Assembly (NCBI RefSeq): GCF_003857055.1
Contig: NZ_QGSZ01000190.1
Span: forward strand, 40,994 to 104,993
DNA length: 64,000 nucleotides
Direction: 5' to 3'
Source of the DNA: Micromonospora inaquosa
Lineage (GTDB): Bacteria > Actinomycetota > Actinomycetes > Mycobacteriales > Micromonosporaceae
A program made the position numbers and the translations under genes. This document shows, in pieces, positions 17,322 through 26,696 of the stretch. Position 1 is the stretch's first letter. Each line of letters opens with the position of its first letter. Below the pieces are notes generated by a model, which searched no databases, was not told the origin of the DNA, and saw nothing but the letters and a program-made list of their open reading frames with translations.

Positions 17322-20189
17322 ATGAAACCTCCCGTCCCCCACCGCCGATGGGTCCTGGCCGCCGCCACCGCGCTGGCCCTGGCCGTCGGCGGCCTCGCCA
17401 TCGGAGTCACCGACGCGGCCGAGGCCGCGCCCGTCGGCGCCGGCAGCTACACGACCACCCCGGTCGGCCCGCTCCCCAGCGGCTGCGGCGCGATGTCCAG
17501 CAACCCCCGGCAGTTCGCCACCGCCAACGCGCCCACCGGGCCGATACCCACCAACGACTGGTGGTCCTCGCTGCTGTGGAAGCGCACCGACTGCTCCTTC
17601 AGCGAGCCGCTGCACGCCCACCCGATCTCGTACGACACCTTCGGCGACGGACTCGGCTTCTCCGCCAACTCCACGCCCGCCATCAGCGGCACCGCCACCG
17701 GCGTCGGCGAATTCCACTACCCGTATGTGCAGGACATTCGGGTCGGTGTCGCCGGGCTCGCCGCACCCCTGGTCAAGGTCGACGGCTGGACGGACTGGAC
17801 GGTCAGCCCGCACTGGAGCGACGGCACACGCACCATGCGGGCGACCATCGGCCACGGTCTGCCGTTCGGGTACTTCCAGACCACCGGCGGAAACGCGCAG
17901 ATCACCACCGCCGGGACCCCCGACGTCTGGTCCAACAGCGGCGCCACCATCGGCTTCCGGGTCAACGGCCACGACTACGTCGGATTCGCGCCCAGCGGCG
18001 CCAGCTGGACCGTGGCGTCCGGCCGGATCTCGTCCACCCTGGCCGGTCGAGGCTACTTCTCCGTCGCCCTCCTGCCGCCGACGTCGAGCACCACCGAGCG
18101 TGCCGAACTGGCCGCCACCTACGGCCGGTACGCGCACGCCCACGTGACCGGCACCCAGGTGTCGTACGCGTACAACCCCGCGACCAGTGGCCTGACCACC
18201 ACGTACGCGTTCACCACGACCGCCCGGGAGGGCACCGCCACGCAGACAGTGGTCAGCCTCTACCCGCACCAGTGGAAGTCGCTGAGCGGCTCCACCGCGA
18301 TCACGCCGACCTACCCGTCGGCGCGCGGTCGGATGAAGGTGCTCACCGGCGTCAACCAGTTCCGCACCGCCATGAAGTTCCAGGGCATCCTGCCGGAGTT
18401 GCCGGCCGTCGGCGACGGCGGCGGTGCTGACCTGTCGACGCTCACCGGGCACCTGGCCGCCACCCGCGCCAACCCGATGGACCAACGCGGCAACGACACC
18501 TACTGGACCGGCAAGGGGCTCGGCCGAGCCGCGCGGATCGCCGAGATCGCCGACCAGGTCAACGACATCACGACGCGCGACAGCGCGCTGAACGCGATCC
18601 GCAGCACGCTCACCGACTGGTTCACCGCCTCCAGCGGCAAGACCAGCCGGGTGTTCTACTACGACAACAACTGGGGCACCCTGATCGGCTACCCGGCGTC
18701 CTACGGGTCAGACCAGGAGCTCAACGACCACCACTTCCACTACGGCTACTACATCGCCGCCGCCGCGACCCTGGCGAAGTTCGACCCGACCTGGGCGGCC
18801 ACCAGCCGTTACGGCGGCATGGTCGACCTGCTGATCCGCGACGCCAACAACTACCGCCGCGACGACACCCGATTCCCGTACCTGCGTGACTTCGACATCT
18901 ACGCCGGCCACGACTGGGCGTCCGGGCACGGCTCCTTCGGCTCGGGCAACAACCAGGAGTCCTCGTCGGAGGGGATGAACTTCGCCAGTGCCCTGATCCA
19001 GTGGGGGCAGACGACCGGCGACACCGCCGTCCGCGACGCGGGCGTCTTCCTCTACACCACCCAGGCCGCGGCCATCCAGGAGTACTGGTTCGACGTCAGC
19101 GACCAGAACTTCCCCAGCGCGTTCGGTCACTCGACGGTCGGCATGGTCTGGGGCGACGGCGGCGCGTACGCCACCTGGTTCAGCGCCGAGCCGGAGATGA
19201 TCCAGGGCATCAACCTGCTGCCGGTCACCGGCGGCCACCTCTACCTGGGCAACAACCCGGCGTACGTGCGGACCAACTACGCCGAACTGGTCCGCAACAA
19301 CGGCGGGCAACCGACGGTGTGGCAGGACATCCTCTGGCAGTTCCAGGCTCTCGGCGACGGCGACGCGGCGTTGGCGAACCTGCGCGCGAACCCCGGTTAC
19401 ACCCCGGAGGAGGGAGAGAGCCGGGCACACACCTTCCACTGGATCCGCAACCTCGCGGCCCTGGGCACCGTCGACACGACGGTGACGGGCAACCATCCAC
19501 TCTCCGCGGTCTTCTCCCGCAACGGGGCCCGCACCTACGTGGCGTCGAACCCGACGGCGACACCGATCACTGTGACGTTCTCCAACGGCACGGCCCTCAC
19601 CGTGGGAGCCGGCAAGACGGCCAGCACAGGGGCGTACACCTGGAGTGGCGGCAACGCGGCCGGCGGCGTCCCGCCGACGACGCCGACGGACCCCCCACCG
19701 ACGACCACCCCGCCGCCGACCCCGGGTAACCCCACGCGGTACCTGCTGCCCGGAGGTGGGTTGGGCGCCGCCGGTAGCGCGGCCACGACGACGGTCGCGG
19801 CGGCGAACGGAAATCACGACGGTACGCCCACCAACGCCCAGGTCTTCACGGCGACCGGCCTCAACCTCGCCTACGCCGGCGGGCAGACGGCGTTCGACCT
19901 GTTCGTGGACGCCGGAACGGCGGTCGGCAACGGCGTGCAGGTGCGGATCTCCTACGACCTCACCGGCAACGGCAGTTGGGAGCGGGTGGAGACGCTGCGC
20001 TACTTCGCCACCGACCCGGTCCCCGGCTACGAGCACTACACCCAGAACGCCGGCCTCTCCTCGGCCACCGGCACGTTGGGCACGCTGAGCAACGGCACGG
20101 TCCGGGTGGAGGTGTGGTCGGCGATCGGCAACAACCCGAGCACTGTGGGCATCGGTAACCAGTCGGTGCTGCGGCTTCCGTACTCCTGA
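17322..20189 (+). CDS. Secreted GH81 endo-beta-1,3-glucanase with CBM56-like domain
   Basis: A 955-residue secreted enzyme. A signal peptide (residues 1-36, ending AEAAP) is followed by the GH81 catalytic module, seen as PIPTNDWWSSLLWKR, SDQELNDHHFHYGYYIAAAA (about 464-483), NNQESSSEGMNFASA and a late HTFHWIRNLA. A Pro/Thr linker lies at about 783-806 (PPTTPTDPPPTTTPPPTPG), then a C-terminal module starting RYLLPGGGLGAAGS that resembles beta-1,3-glucan-binding CBM56. It cleaves laminarin or fungal-wall glucan outside the cell. The operator upstream suggests control by the LacI regulator at 56296-57303. Confidence 0.92.
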   Translation: MKPPVPHRRWVLAAATALALAVGGLAIGVTDAAEAAPVGAGSYTTTPVGPLPSGCGAMSSNPRQFATANAPTGPIPTNDWWSSLLWKRTDCSFSEPLHAHPISYDTFGDGLGFSANSTPAISGTATGVGEFHYPYVQDIRVGVAGLAAPLVKVDGWTDWTVSPHWSDGTRTMRATIGHGLPFGYFQTTGGNAQITTAGTPDVWSNSGATIGFRVNGHDYVGFAPSGASWTVASGRISSTLAGRGYFSVALLPPTSSTTERAELAATYGRYAHAHVTGTQVSYAYNPATSGLTTTYAFTTTAREGTATQTVVSLYPHQWKSLSGSTAITPTYPSARGRMKVLTGVNQFRTAMKFQGILPELPAVGDGGGADLSTLTGHLAATRANPMDQRGNDTYWTGKGLGRAARIAEIADQVNDITTRDSALNAIRSTLTDWFTASSGKTSRVFYYDNNWGTLIGYPASYGSDQELNDHHFHYGYYIAAAATLAKFDPTWAATSRYGGMVDLLIRDANNYRRDDTRFPYLRDFDIYAGHDWASGHGSFGSGNNQESSSEGMNFASALIQWGQTTGDTAVRDAGVFLYTTQAAAIQEYWFDVSDQNFPSAFGHSTVGMVWGDGGAYATWFSAEPEMIQGINLLPVTGGHLYLGNNPAYVRTNYAELVRNNGGQPTVWQDILWQFQALGDGDAALANLRANPGYTPEEGESRAHTFHWIRNLAALGTVDTTVTGNHPLSAVFSRNGARTYVASNPTATPITVTFSNGTALTVGAGKTASTGAYTWSGGNAAGGVPPTTPTDPPPTTTPPPTPGNPTRYLLPGGGLGAAGSAATTTVAAANGNHDGTPTNAQVFTATGLNLAYAGGQTAFDLFVDAGTAVGNGVQVRISYDLTGNGSWERVETLRYFATDPVPGYEHYTQNAGLSSATGTLGTLSNGTVRVEVWSAIGNNPSTVGIGNQSVLRLPYS

Positions 20190-20213
20190 CCGATCTGCTC
20201 GTCACCACACGAG

Positions 20214-20259
20214 GTCGGCCGGTGTGCGGGGCCAGGATCGGTCCCGCACACCGGCCGAC
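20214..20259 (+). terminator. Perfect 17-bp hairpin after GH81
   Basis: Arms 20214-20230 and 20243-20259 (GTCGGCCGGTGTGCGGG and its complement) pair perfectly around a 12-nt loop, 25 nt past the stop. It lies between the GH81 gene and the leftward CBM2 remnant. Confidence 0.82.
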
Positions 20260-20281
20260 GAGTGCGGTCAGTCAGTAAGAC

Positions 20282-20590
20282 TCAGGAGGCGGCGCAGATG
20301 GGCGTCATGCCGGCCCCACTGCCCGTGCCCTGGAAGCCGAACTCGGTGACCTGACCGGCGACGAGCCGGCCGTTGTAGTCCACGTTGGTGAAGCGCACCG
20401 CGCCGGTGGAGCCACTGGCCGTCGCGCTCCAGGTGTTGGTGACGCTCGCACCACTCGGAAGCGTGAGGCTGACGTTCCAGCCGCTCGTTCCGGCGGAGCC
20501 GGCGGTCACCTTCACGGTGGCCACGAACCCACCGGTCCATGAGTTCAGCGACACCGATGCCGAGCAACCGACCTTCCCCGGCGGCGGGGT
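20282..20590 (-). pseudogene. CBM2 cellulose-binding module, detached C-terminal remnant
   Basis: The frame carries a full CBM2 module (GCSASVSLNSWTGGFVATVK ... DYNGRLVAGQVTEFGFQG ... CAAS) between its two terminal cysteines, with a short TPPPGK stretch before it that looks like the end of a Pro-rich linker. The stop is TGA at 20284-20282. No catalytic domain, signal peptide or good start precedes it: upstream, the frame runs into the antisense of a Nudix gene. It is best read as the 3' end of a secreted glycosidase whose 5' part has been lost. A GTG at 20554 would give only 90 residues. Confidence 0.75.
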
Positions 20591-21212
20591 GGACCGCTCC
20601 GACTCCGAGGCGCACCTGGACTGGGCCGGCCCGACACCGGGCGAGTGGGCGGACCGGCTCGGCGTGGCCCCGGAGGCCGCCCAGGCGGTGGTCTGCGCCG
20701 CCGCGCGGGAGGTCTTCGAGGAGGCGGGCGTACTGCTCGCCGGCCCGAACCGGGAGACCGTGGTGGGCGACGTCAGCGGGGACGACTGGGAGGCGGCCCG
20801 ACAGGACCTGGAGGGGCGACGGCTGGGCTTCGCCGCGCTGCTCGCCGACCGTCAGCTCACCCTCCGGTCGGACCTGCTGCTGCCCTGGAGCCGGTGGATC
20901 ACTCCGGAGTTCGAGCCGCGGCGCTTCGACACGTACTTCTTCATCGCCCTGTTGCCGGCGGGACAACGGACCCGCGACGTCTCCGGCGAGGCCGACCACA
21001 CCCTGTGGATCCGGCCGGCGGACGCGCTGGCCCGGGCGCAGGCCGGCGAGCTGACCATGCTGCCGCCGACCCTGGTCACGCTGGCCCAGGTGGCGGCTGC
21101 CGGTGACCTGGCCGGGGTGGCGCGGGCGGCGGCCGATCGGGACGCCGCCACCCCGGTCACCCCGCGCCTGGACCTGCCGCCGGACGGCGAACCCCGCTTC
21201 GTCCTGGGATGA
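20574..21212 (+). pseudogene. Nudix hydrolase lacking its N-terminus
   Basis: The frame begins abruptly at FPGGGVDRSDSEAHLDWAG and carries an intact Nudix box (AREVFEEAGVLLAG), then LLPWSRWITPEFEPRRFDTY and a normal C-terminus. About 40 N-terminal residues usual for this family, including the first beta strands, are missing. The sequence just before is the antisense of a CBM2 module. The shared run GGCGGCGGGG at 20580-20589 is both the Nudix PGGG codons and the complement of the CBM2 linker prolines, marking the likely recombination point. The track's 275-residue version would start inside the CBM2 antisense and is unlikely to be made. Confidence 0.75.
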
Positions 21213-21252
21213 CCTGCCCGCCGCCGGCCGCAGTCGTCGGTGCCGGAGATGG

Positions 21253-21288
21253 CACCGGCGCCCACGCCGGGAAGGCGGGGCGCCGGTG
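21253..21288. terminator. Hairpin between Nudix remnant and pstB
   Basis: Arms CACCGGCGCCC (21253-21263) and GGGCGCCGGTG (21278-21288) are perfect. The hairpin lies between convergent coding regions, 17 nt beyond the pstB stop, and probably ends pst transcription. Confidence 0.72.
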
Positions 21289-21304
21289 ACCGGACGTGTT
21301 CGGT

Positions 21305-22081
21305 TCAGCCGAAGCGGCCGGTGATGTAGTCCTCGGTCTTCTTCATGCTCGGGTTGCTGAAGATCTTCTGGGTGTTGTCGTACTCGATCAGCCGGCCCGG
21401 GTCGCCGGTCTTCTCGATCGAGAAGAAGGCGGTCCGGTCCGACACCCGCGCGGCCTGCTGCATGTTGTGCGTCACGATGATGATCGTGAACTTGTCCTTG
21501 AGCTGGAACATCAGGTCCTCGATCGCCAGGGTGGAGATCGGGTCCAGGGCCGAGCACGGCTCGTCCATCAGCACGACCTGCGGCTCGACCGCGATGGTCC
21601 GGGCGATGCAGAGCCGCTGCTGCTGACCGCCGGAGAGGCCCGCGCCGGGCTTACCCAGCCGGTCCTTGACCTCGTCCCACAGGTTCGCCGAGCGCAGCGC
21701 CTTCTCGGCCGCGTCCTCCAGGATCGACTTCTTGCGGACCCCGTTGAGCTTCAGCCCGGCCACCACGTTCTCGAAGATGCTCATGGTGGGGAACGGGTTC
21801 GGCCGCTGGAAGACCATGCCGATCGTGCGCCGGACCGCTGTGACGTCCACGTCCCGGTCGTAGATGTCCTGGTCGTCGATGGTCAGGCTGCCCTCGACCC
21901 GGGCACCCGGCAGCACCTCGTGCATGCGGTTGATCGACCGCAGGAACGTGGACTTGCCGCAACCGGACGGCCCGATGAGGGCGGTGACCGTCTTCGGCTC
22001 GACGGTCAGGTTGATGTTCTCGATCGCCTTGAATCCGCCGTAGTACGCGGTGACGTTCGAGGCTGAGACGCGCTTGGCCAT
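21305..22081 (-). CDS. pstB: Phosphate ABC transporter ATP-binding protein
   Basis: A 258-residue ABC ATPase with Walker [10 protein letters not shown] (37-45), signature [13 protein letters not shown], Walker [14 protein letters not shown] and the PstB-typical [19 protein letters not shown]. It powers high-affinity phosphate uptake at the membrane with PstA and PstC. The start at 22081 has GGAGGTACC upstream. It is the last gene of pstSCAB, 17 nt after pstA. Confidence 0.97.
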   Translation of the reverse strand: MAKRVSASNVTAYYGGFKAIENINLTVEPKTVTALIGPSGCGKSTFLRSINRMHEVLPGARVEGSLTIDDQDIYDRDVDVTAVRRTIGMVFQRPNPFPTMSIFENVVAGLKLNGVRKKSILEDAAEKALRSANLWDEVKDRLGKPGAGLSGGQQQRLCIARTIAVEPQVVLMDEPCSALDPISTLAIEDLMFQLKDKFTIIIVTHNMQQAARVSDRTAFFSIEKTGDPGRLIEYDNTQKIFSNPSMKKTEDYITGRFG

Positions 22082-22098
22082 GGTGGTACCTCCGGGGT

Positions 22099-23187
22099 TC
22101 ATCGGCTGAGCCGGTTGCGACGGGCCAGCAGCTTCGCCGCGATCGTCAGGATGAGAACGAGGGCGACCAGGGTGAGTGCCGCGGTCCACGCCCGTGCCGG
22201 TGCGTACTTCGACGCGTCACCGGCCTGCTGGTAGACGAAGAGGGACAGCGACGACTGGTTGTTCTCGAAGGGGTTCGTGTTGATCGCGGCGCCGCCGCCG
22301 GCGACCAGCAGCACCGGCGCGGTTTCGCCGGCAGCGCGGGCGATGGCGAGCATGACGCCGGTGACGATGCCGGGCAGTGCCGTCGGCACCACCACGCGCA
22401 GGATGGTCTTCCATTTGGGTACGCCGAGCGCGTACGCGCCTTCGCGCAGTGGCGCCGGGACGAGGCGGAGCATCTCCTCGGTGGACCGGACGATGGTGGG
22501 CAGCATGAGCACGCTCAGCGCGAGCGCGGCGGCGAAGCCGGAGAAGCTCGGCCGGCCGTCGTTGAACCACGGCGACACGACCAGCACCCAGAACGCCAGC
22601 ACGAAGAGGCCGGAGACGATCGACGGGATGCCCGTCATCACGTCCACGAAGAACCGGATCGCGAAGGCGAACTTGCCCCGGCCGTACTCGACGATGTAGA
22701 TCGCGCAGAGAACGCCGAGCGGGACGGTGATCACTGTGGCGATGCCGACCTGCTCCAGGGTGCCGACGATGGCGTGGTACGCGCCGCCGTTGGCGTCCCG
22801 GGCCCCGATGTTGTTCATCGAGGTCTGGAAGAAGTTGGCGTCGAACCGCTCGGCGCCCTTGCTGACCAGCGTCCAGACCACCGAGACGAGCGGCAGCACC
22901 GCCAGCACGAAGGCGGAGTGGATCAGCGCGCTCCAGGTGCGGTTGCGCGCCGACCGGCGCCCCTCGACCGCGTTGGCGGCGGCGAAGAGCCCGACCAGGT
23001 AGAGGATCGCACCGAGGACGACCACGAGGACCAGGCCGCCGACGCCGGTTCCGTAGACGATCACGGCGGAGAGCGCCAGGGCCGCCACGGCGATGGCCGG
23101 GGCGGCGTACCAGGGCAGCCGCTTGGCCCGCAGCGAGTCGGGCTGGGCCGGCGGCCGGGTGCGGTGGGAGGTGACGGTTGTGGTCAT
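22099..23187 (-). CDS. pstA: Phosphate ABC transporter permease PstA
   Basis: A 362-residue inner-membrane permease with hydrophobic segments at about 28-48 and 50-70, one near 90-110, and a BPD_transp_1 core whose EAA loop reads [35 protein letters not shown] is typical of PstA. It has an extended N-terminus with extra helices, as in other actinobacterial PstA proteins. Its ATG overlaps the pstC stop (ATGA, 23184-23187). Confidence 0.95.
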   Translation of the reverse strand: MTTTVTSHRTRPPAQPDSLRAKRLPWYAAPAIAVAALALSAVIVYGTGVGGLVLVVVLGAILYLVGLFAAANAVEGRRSARNRTWSALIHSAFVLAVLPLVSVVWTLVSKGAERFDANFFQTSMNNIGARDANGGAYHAIVGTLEQVGIATVITVPLGVLCAIYIVEYGRGKFAFAIRFFVDVMTGIPSIVSGLFVLAFWVLVVSPWFNDGRPSFSGFAAALALSVLMLPTIVRSTEEMLRLVPAPLREGAYALGVPKWKTILRVVVPTALPGIVTGVMLAIARAAGETAPVLLVAGGGAAINTNPFENNQSSLSLFVYQQAGDASKYAPARAWTAALTLVALVLILTIAAKLLARRNRLSR

Positions 23188-24275
23188 GCGGCCGACTCCG
23201 TGAACTCCCGGCGGCGGTGGATGATCGCCCGCGCCGTGATGTTGACGATCAGCGTGATGGTGAACAGCACCAGACCTGAGGCGATGAGCGCGCCCCGGCC
23301 GGTCTCGTTCGCCTCGCCGAACGCGTTGGCGATGTTGGCGGCGATGGTGTTCCCGCCGCTCTGGATCAGGTTGAACGAGACACCGAAGGTGATGCCGAGG
23401 GTCATCGCCAGGGCGATGGTTTCGCCGAGCGCCCGGCCGAGGCCGAGCATCATCGCGGCGATGATGCCGGGGCGTCCGTAGGGCAGCACCGCGGTGCGGA
23501 GCATCTCCCAGCGGGTGGCGCCCAGGGCCAGGGCGGCTTCCTCGTTCGCGGTGGGCGTCTGGAGGAACACCTCGCGGGAGAGCGAGGTGATGATCGGCAA
23601 CACCATGATCGCGAGTACCAGGGCGCCCAACATGATCGACTTACCGAAGGGGCCGTCGCCGCCGAAGATCGGCAGCCAGCTGAAGTACTTGTTCAACCAC
23701 ACCGAGAAGTCCCGGACCGGGTTGATGAAGATGTCCCGCCCCCAGAGGCCGAAGACCACACTCGGCACGGCGGCGAGCAGATCGATCAGGAAGCCGAGCG
23801 CGGTGCCCAGGCGGCGGGGCGCGTAGTGCGACAGGTAGAGCGCGATGCCCAGCGCCACCGGCACCGCCATGAGCAGCGCCAGCGCCGCGCTGAGGACGGT
23901 ACCGAAGGCGAGTGTGCCGATACCGAACTTCGGCTCCGTCTCGTTGGGCGACCAACCCTCGTAGGTCCAGAAGTTCTCGGTGTTGGCGCGCAGGGCCGGC
24001 ACCGCCTTGGCGATCAGGAAGATCGCGATGGCGGCGATGATGACCAGAACGGCGGTTCCAGCGGCCAGTGTGAGGCCGCGGAAGGCCCGCTCGGCGCCGA
24101 ACTTGCGACTGCGCGGCAGCGCGCCGCCGCCGCCCAGCCCGGTGCCGCCCGGGGAACGGGTGCTGACTGGTGCCTCGGCCACACGCGCCGAGGCACCGGC
24201 GGGCCACTCGTGACTCTGGGTCACGCGCGTCCCGCCGGTGCCGGCGTCGGCCGAGCGGTGAGGGGTTTCACCCAT
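23184..24275 (-). CDS. pstC: Phosphate ABC transporter permease PstC
   Basis: A 363-residue permease. A cytosolic N-terminus of about 70 residues precedes the first helix (LAAGTAVLVIIAAIAIFLIA). The periplasmic NFWTYEGWSPNE stretch, the EAA loop NEEAALALGATRWEMLRTAV and GLGRALGETIALAMTLG identify PstC. It partners with PstA to form the phosphate channel. It follows pstS by 38 nt. Confidence 0.95.
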   Translation of the reverse strand: MGETPHRSADAGTGGTRVTQSHEWPAGASARVAEAPVSTRSPGGTGLGGGGALPRSRKFGAERAFRGLTLAAGTAVLVIIAAIAIFLIAKAVPALRANTENFWTYEGWSPNETEPKFGIGTLAFGTVLSAALALLMAVPVALGIALYLSHYAPRRLGTALGFLIDLLAAVPSVVFGLWGRDIFINPVRDFSVWLNKYFSWLPIFGGDGPFGKSIMLGALVLAIMVLPIITSLSREVFLQTPTANEEAALALGATRWEMLRTAVLPYGRPGIIAAMMLGLGRALGETIALAMTLGITFGVSFNLIQSGGNTIAANIANAFGEANETGRGALIASGLVLFTITLIVNITARAIIHRRREFTESAA

Positions 24276-24313
24276 CTGCTCGCTCGATTCGGTTGCGGAG
24301 GTGGTGGGTCGGG

Positions 24314-25420
24314 TCAGGAGAGGTTCTTGACCGCGGTCTCGACCTTGGTGCGGACCGTCTCCGGCAGCGGGGCGTAGCCCAGCTCGGTGAGAGAGGCCTG
24401 GCCCTCGGCGCTGGCGGCGTGGCCCAGCAGGCCCTTGACCAGCTTCAGCTTGTCGGCCGCGAGGCCCTTGCTGCAGACGATCTCGTACGTCGCCAGGACG
24501 ATCGGGTACGCCCCGGCCTCCTTGGTGTTGTAGTCGATCTTCAGCTTGAGGTCGTCGCCCTGACCCTCGATGGCAGCGCCGGCGATGGTCTTGCCAGCGG
24601 CCTCGGCGGTCAGCGCGGTGAACTCGCCGTTGCCGTTGCCGATCTTCGACATCTTCAGGCCGGCGTTCTCGGCGAACGACCACTCCATGTAGCCGATGGA
24701 GCCGTCCGCGCCCTTGACCGAGCTGGCCACGCCGTCCGAGCCCTTGGCGCCGGTGCCGCCCGGGGCCTTCCAGGCCTTGGCGTTGCTGAAGGTCCAGTCA
24801 GTCTCGGCAGTCTTCGAGAGGTACTTGGTGAAGTTGTCGGTGGTGCCCGACTCGTCCGAACGGTGGACGGTCTGGATCGTGGTCGCCGGGAGCTTGGCGT
24901 CCGGGTTGTCGGCCTTGATCGCGGCGTCGTCCCACTTGGTGACCGTGCCAGCGAAGATCTTCGCCAGGGTGGCCGGCTTGAGCTGGAGGTTGTCCACGCC
25001 GCTGACGTTGTAGGCGACGGCCACCGGGCCGATCACCATCGGCAGGTGGATGGCCTTACCGCCGACGCACTTGGCGTCCGCCTGCGGCTGCTCCTCCGGC
25101 TTGAGTGCGGAGTCGGAACCGGCGAAGTCGGCGGTCCCGGCGATGAACGCCTGGATGCCGGCGCCCGAGCCAGTACCCTCGTAGTTGATCGTGGTGCCCT
25201 GGCACTTCTGCTGGTACGCCTTGATCCACTCGGCCATGGCGTTCTTCTGCGCCGTCGAGCCCTGGGCGTTGAGCGTTCCGGTAGCGCAGTCGACCGCGGC
25301 GGTCGAGCCCGAAGCAGTTGCGCCGGAGGCGGGCTCGTTGTTGTCCGAGCCGCATGCACTGAGGCCGAGCGTCGCGGCAAGAGCGAGGCAGGCAATAGTG
25401 CCGTACCGCTGGAGCTTCAC
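24314..25420 (-). CDS. pstS: Phosphate-binding lipoprotein PstS
   Basis: A 368-residue lipoprotein with signal peptide and lipobox LGLSACGS, then GTLNAQGSTAQKNAMAEWI, YEGTGSGAGIQAFIAGT (phosphate-binding loop), FAGSDSALKPEE and HRSDESGTTDNFTKYL. It captures phosphate outside the cell and delivers it to PstCA. The start is GTG at 25420, which puts the basic residues right before the hydrophobic core. It is the first gene of the operon; PHO boxes lie 115-190 nt upstream. Confidence 0.96.
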   Translation of the reverse strand: MKLQRYGTIACLALAATLGLSACGSDNNEPASGATASGSTAAVDCATGTLNAQGSTAQKNAMAEWIKAYQQKCQGTTINYEGTGSGAGIQAFIAGTADFAGSDSALKPEEQPQADAKCVGGKAIHLPMVIGPVAVAYNVSGVDNLQLKPATLAKIFAGTVTKWDDAAIKADNPDAKLPATTIQTVHRSDESGTTDNFTKYLSKTAETDWTFSNAKAWKAPGGTGAKGSDGVASSVKGADGSIGYMEWSFAENAGLKMSKIGNGNGEFTALTAEAAGKTIAGAAIEGQGDDLKLKIDYNTKEAGAYPIVLATYEIVCSKGLAADKLKLVKGLLGHAASAEGQASLTELGYAPLPETVRTKVETAVKNLS

Positions 25421-25534
25421 CTGAGGGGTTTCCCTTCGCGTCTGACTTGGCGCCCCGATCCCGGGGGCCGAGGACCGGCACTGACCGGCTGACACGAAAG
25501 CTAGAAGTGCCAGGTAGCCGATTCGCCGGTCACA

Positions 25535-25607
25535 AGTGAACGCAAGGTGAACACGTACGGCCGCTGAGGTGACCGCTCTCTGAGGGTGAGTTGTCCGTTA
25601 AGTGAAC
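25535..25607 (-). promoter_or_regulatory. PHO boxes upstream of pstS
   Basis: On the minus strand GTTCACC (25552-25546) and GTTCACT (25541-25535) are spaced exactly 11 nt, the direct-repeat unit of the actinomycete PhoP box. A third GTTCACT is at 25607-25601. This predicts PhoR-PhoP activation of pstSCAB in low phosphate. Confidence 0.75.
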
Positions 25608-25711
25608 CCGGGTACATCTGTCGGAAGTATGGGTATATTTCCGGTTCGTCGTTATGCTGCCGACGCCCGGCCGTTACCCACCGGTGACCCGCTCGGGGCG
25701 ACCGCCGACGG

Positions 25712-26638
25712 TCAGCCCAGGTGGTAGTTGATGTGCGCGGACCAGCGGGCGAAGCCCAGCCGTTCGTAGAGCGCGACGGCCCCGGTGTTCGAGTCGTCCA
25801 CATAGAGCATCACCCGGTCCAGGCCGCGCTTGTCCCGCAGGTGCGCCAGCCCAGCGGTGGTCAGGGCCCGGCCGAGCCCGCCGCCGTGCGCGGTCGGCTC
25901 CACTCCCAGGACGTACACCTCGCCGATCCGGGCCGACCCCGGCCGCTCGTGCACCTTGGTCCAGTGGAAACCGAGCAGCCGGCCGGTGGCGGTCTCCTCG
26001 GCGAGCAGGAAGCCCGCCGGGTCGAACCACGGCTCGGAGAGGCGGACCCGCAGGTCGTCTGACGTCCACCGGCCCTGCTCGGGGTGCTCGGCGAACGCCC
26101 GCGCGTTGAGGGCCAGCCAGGCCGCGTCGTCCGCGCCGGGCCGGAACGCGCGCAGCGCCACCCCGTCGGGCAGACGCAGCTCACCCAGCGGGGCAGCCAA
26201 CGGCCGGCGCAACTGCCAGAGCACCCGGGCGCGGCTGAAGCCGAGGTCGACGGCGAGCGCGGCGGCCGACGGGTGGTCGCCGTGCGCCCACGCCCGCAGC
26301 GGCCCGGTGGCCGAGGCGAGTACGCCCCGGGCCAGCGCCCGACCGGTGCCCCGTCGCCGGTACGCGGGGTGCACCACCAGCTCGACCCCGATCCCGTCGA
26401 CCGGGTCGGTGGTGTCCAGGTGCGCGTAACCGGTAAGGGTGCCGTCGTCGGCGCGGGCGATCAGGTGCACGGCGGGGGCGTCGGGATCGCGCAGCCGGAG
26501 CAGGACGTGTTCGTCGAGCGGGTCCGCGCCGTCGGTGTCGCCCGCGGAACTGGCGAGGGCCAGTACGTCGGCGATCTCCGCCGAGGCCAGTCGGTCGGTT
26601 CGGGTCACCTGGTCGCTGGTCGGCTCCGCGCTGCTCAT
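25712..26638 (-). CDS. mshD: Mycothiol synthase
   Basis: A 308-residue tandem-GNAT protein. The N-terminal domain has VHPAYRRRGTGRALARGVL and the C-terminal domain has GEVYVLGVEPTAHGGGLGRA, followed by LYVDDSNTGAVALYERLGF, which is characteristic of MshD. It acetylates the cysteine amino group of Cys-GlcN-Ins in the last step of mycothiol synthesis, supporting an actinobacterial host. It stands alone between pstS and the deacetylase gene. Confidence 0.94.
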   Translation of the reverse strand: MSSAEPTSDQVTRTDRLASAEIADVLALASSAGDTDGADPLDEHVLLRLRDPDAPAVHLIARADDGTLTGYAHLDTTDPVDGIGVELVVHPAYRRRGTGRALARGVLASATGPLRAWAHGDHPSAAALAVDLGFSRARVLWQLRRPLAAPLGELRLPDGVALRAFRPGADDAAWLALNARAFAEHPEQGRWTSDDLRVRLSEPWFDPAGFLLAEETATGRLLGFHWTKVHERPGSARIGEVYVLGVEPTAHGGGLGRALTTAGLAHLRDKRGLDRVMLYVDDSNTGAVALYERLGFARWSAHINYHLG

Positions 26639-26696
26639 TCCGCCACCGTATCCGCTGCCTGTCGTGACGCCCGGACCGTCGCCGTAAAGCCGCGGC

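Noticed and set aside
20385..21212. Nudix gene as an intact 275-residue protein
   Set aside because: The first 60 residues would be antisense CBM2 sequence, and the family N-terminus is absent, so it is annotated as a remnant.
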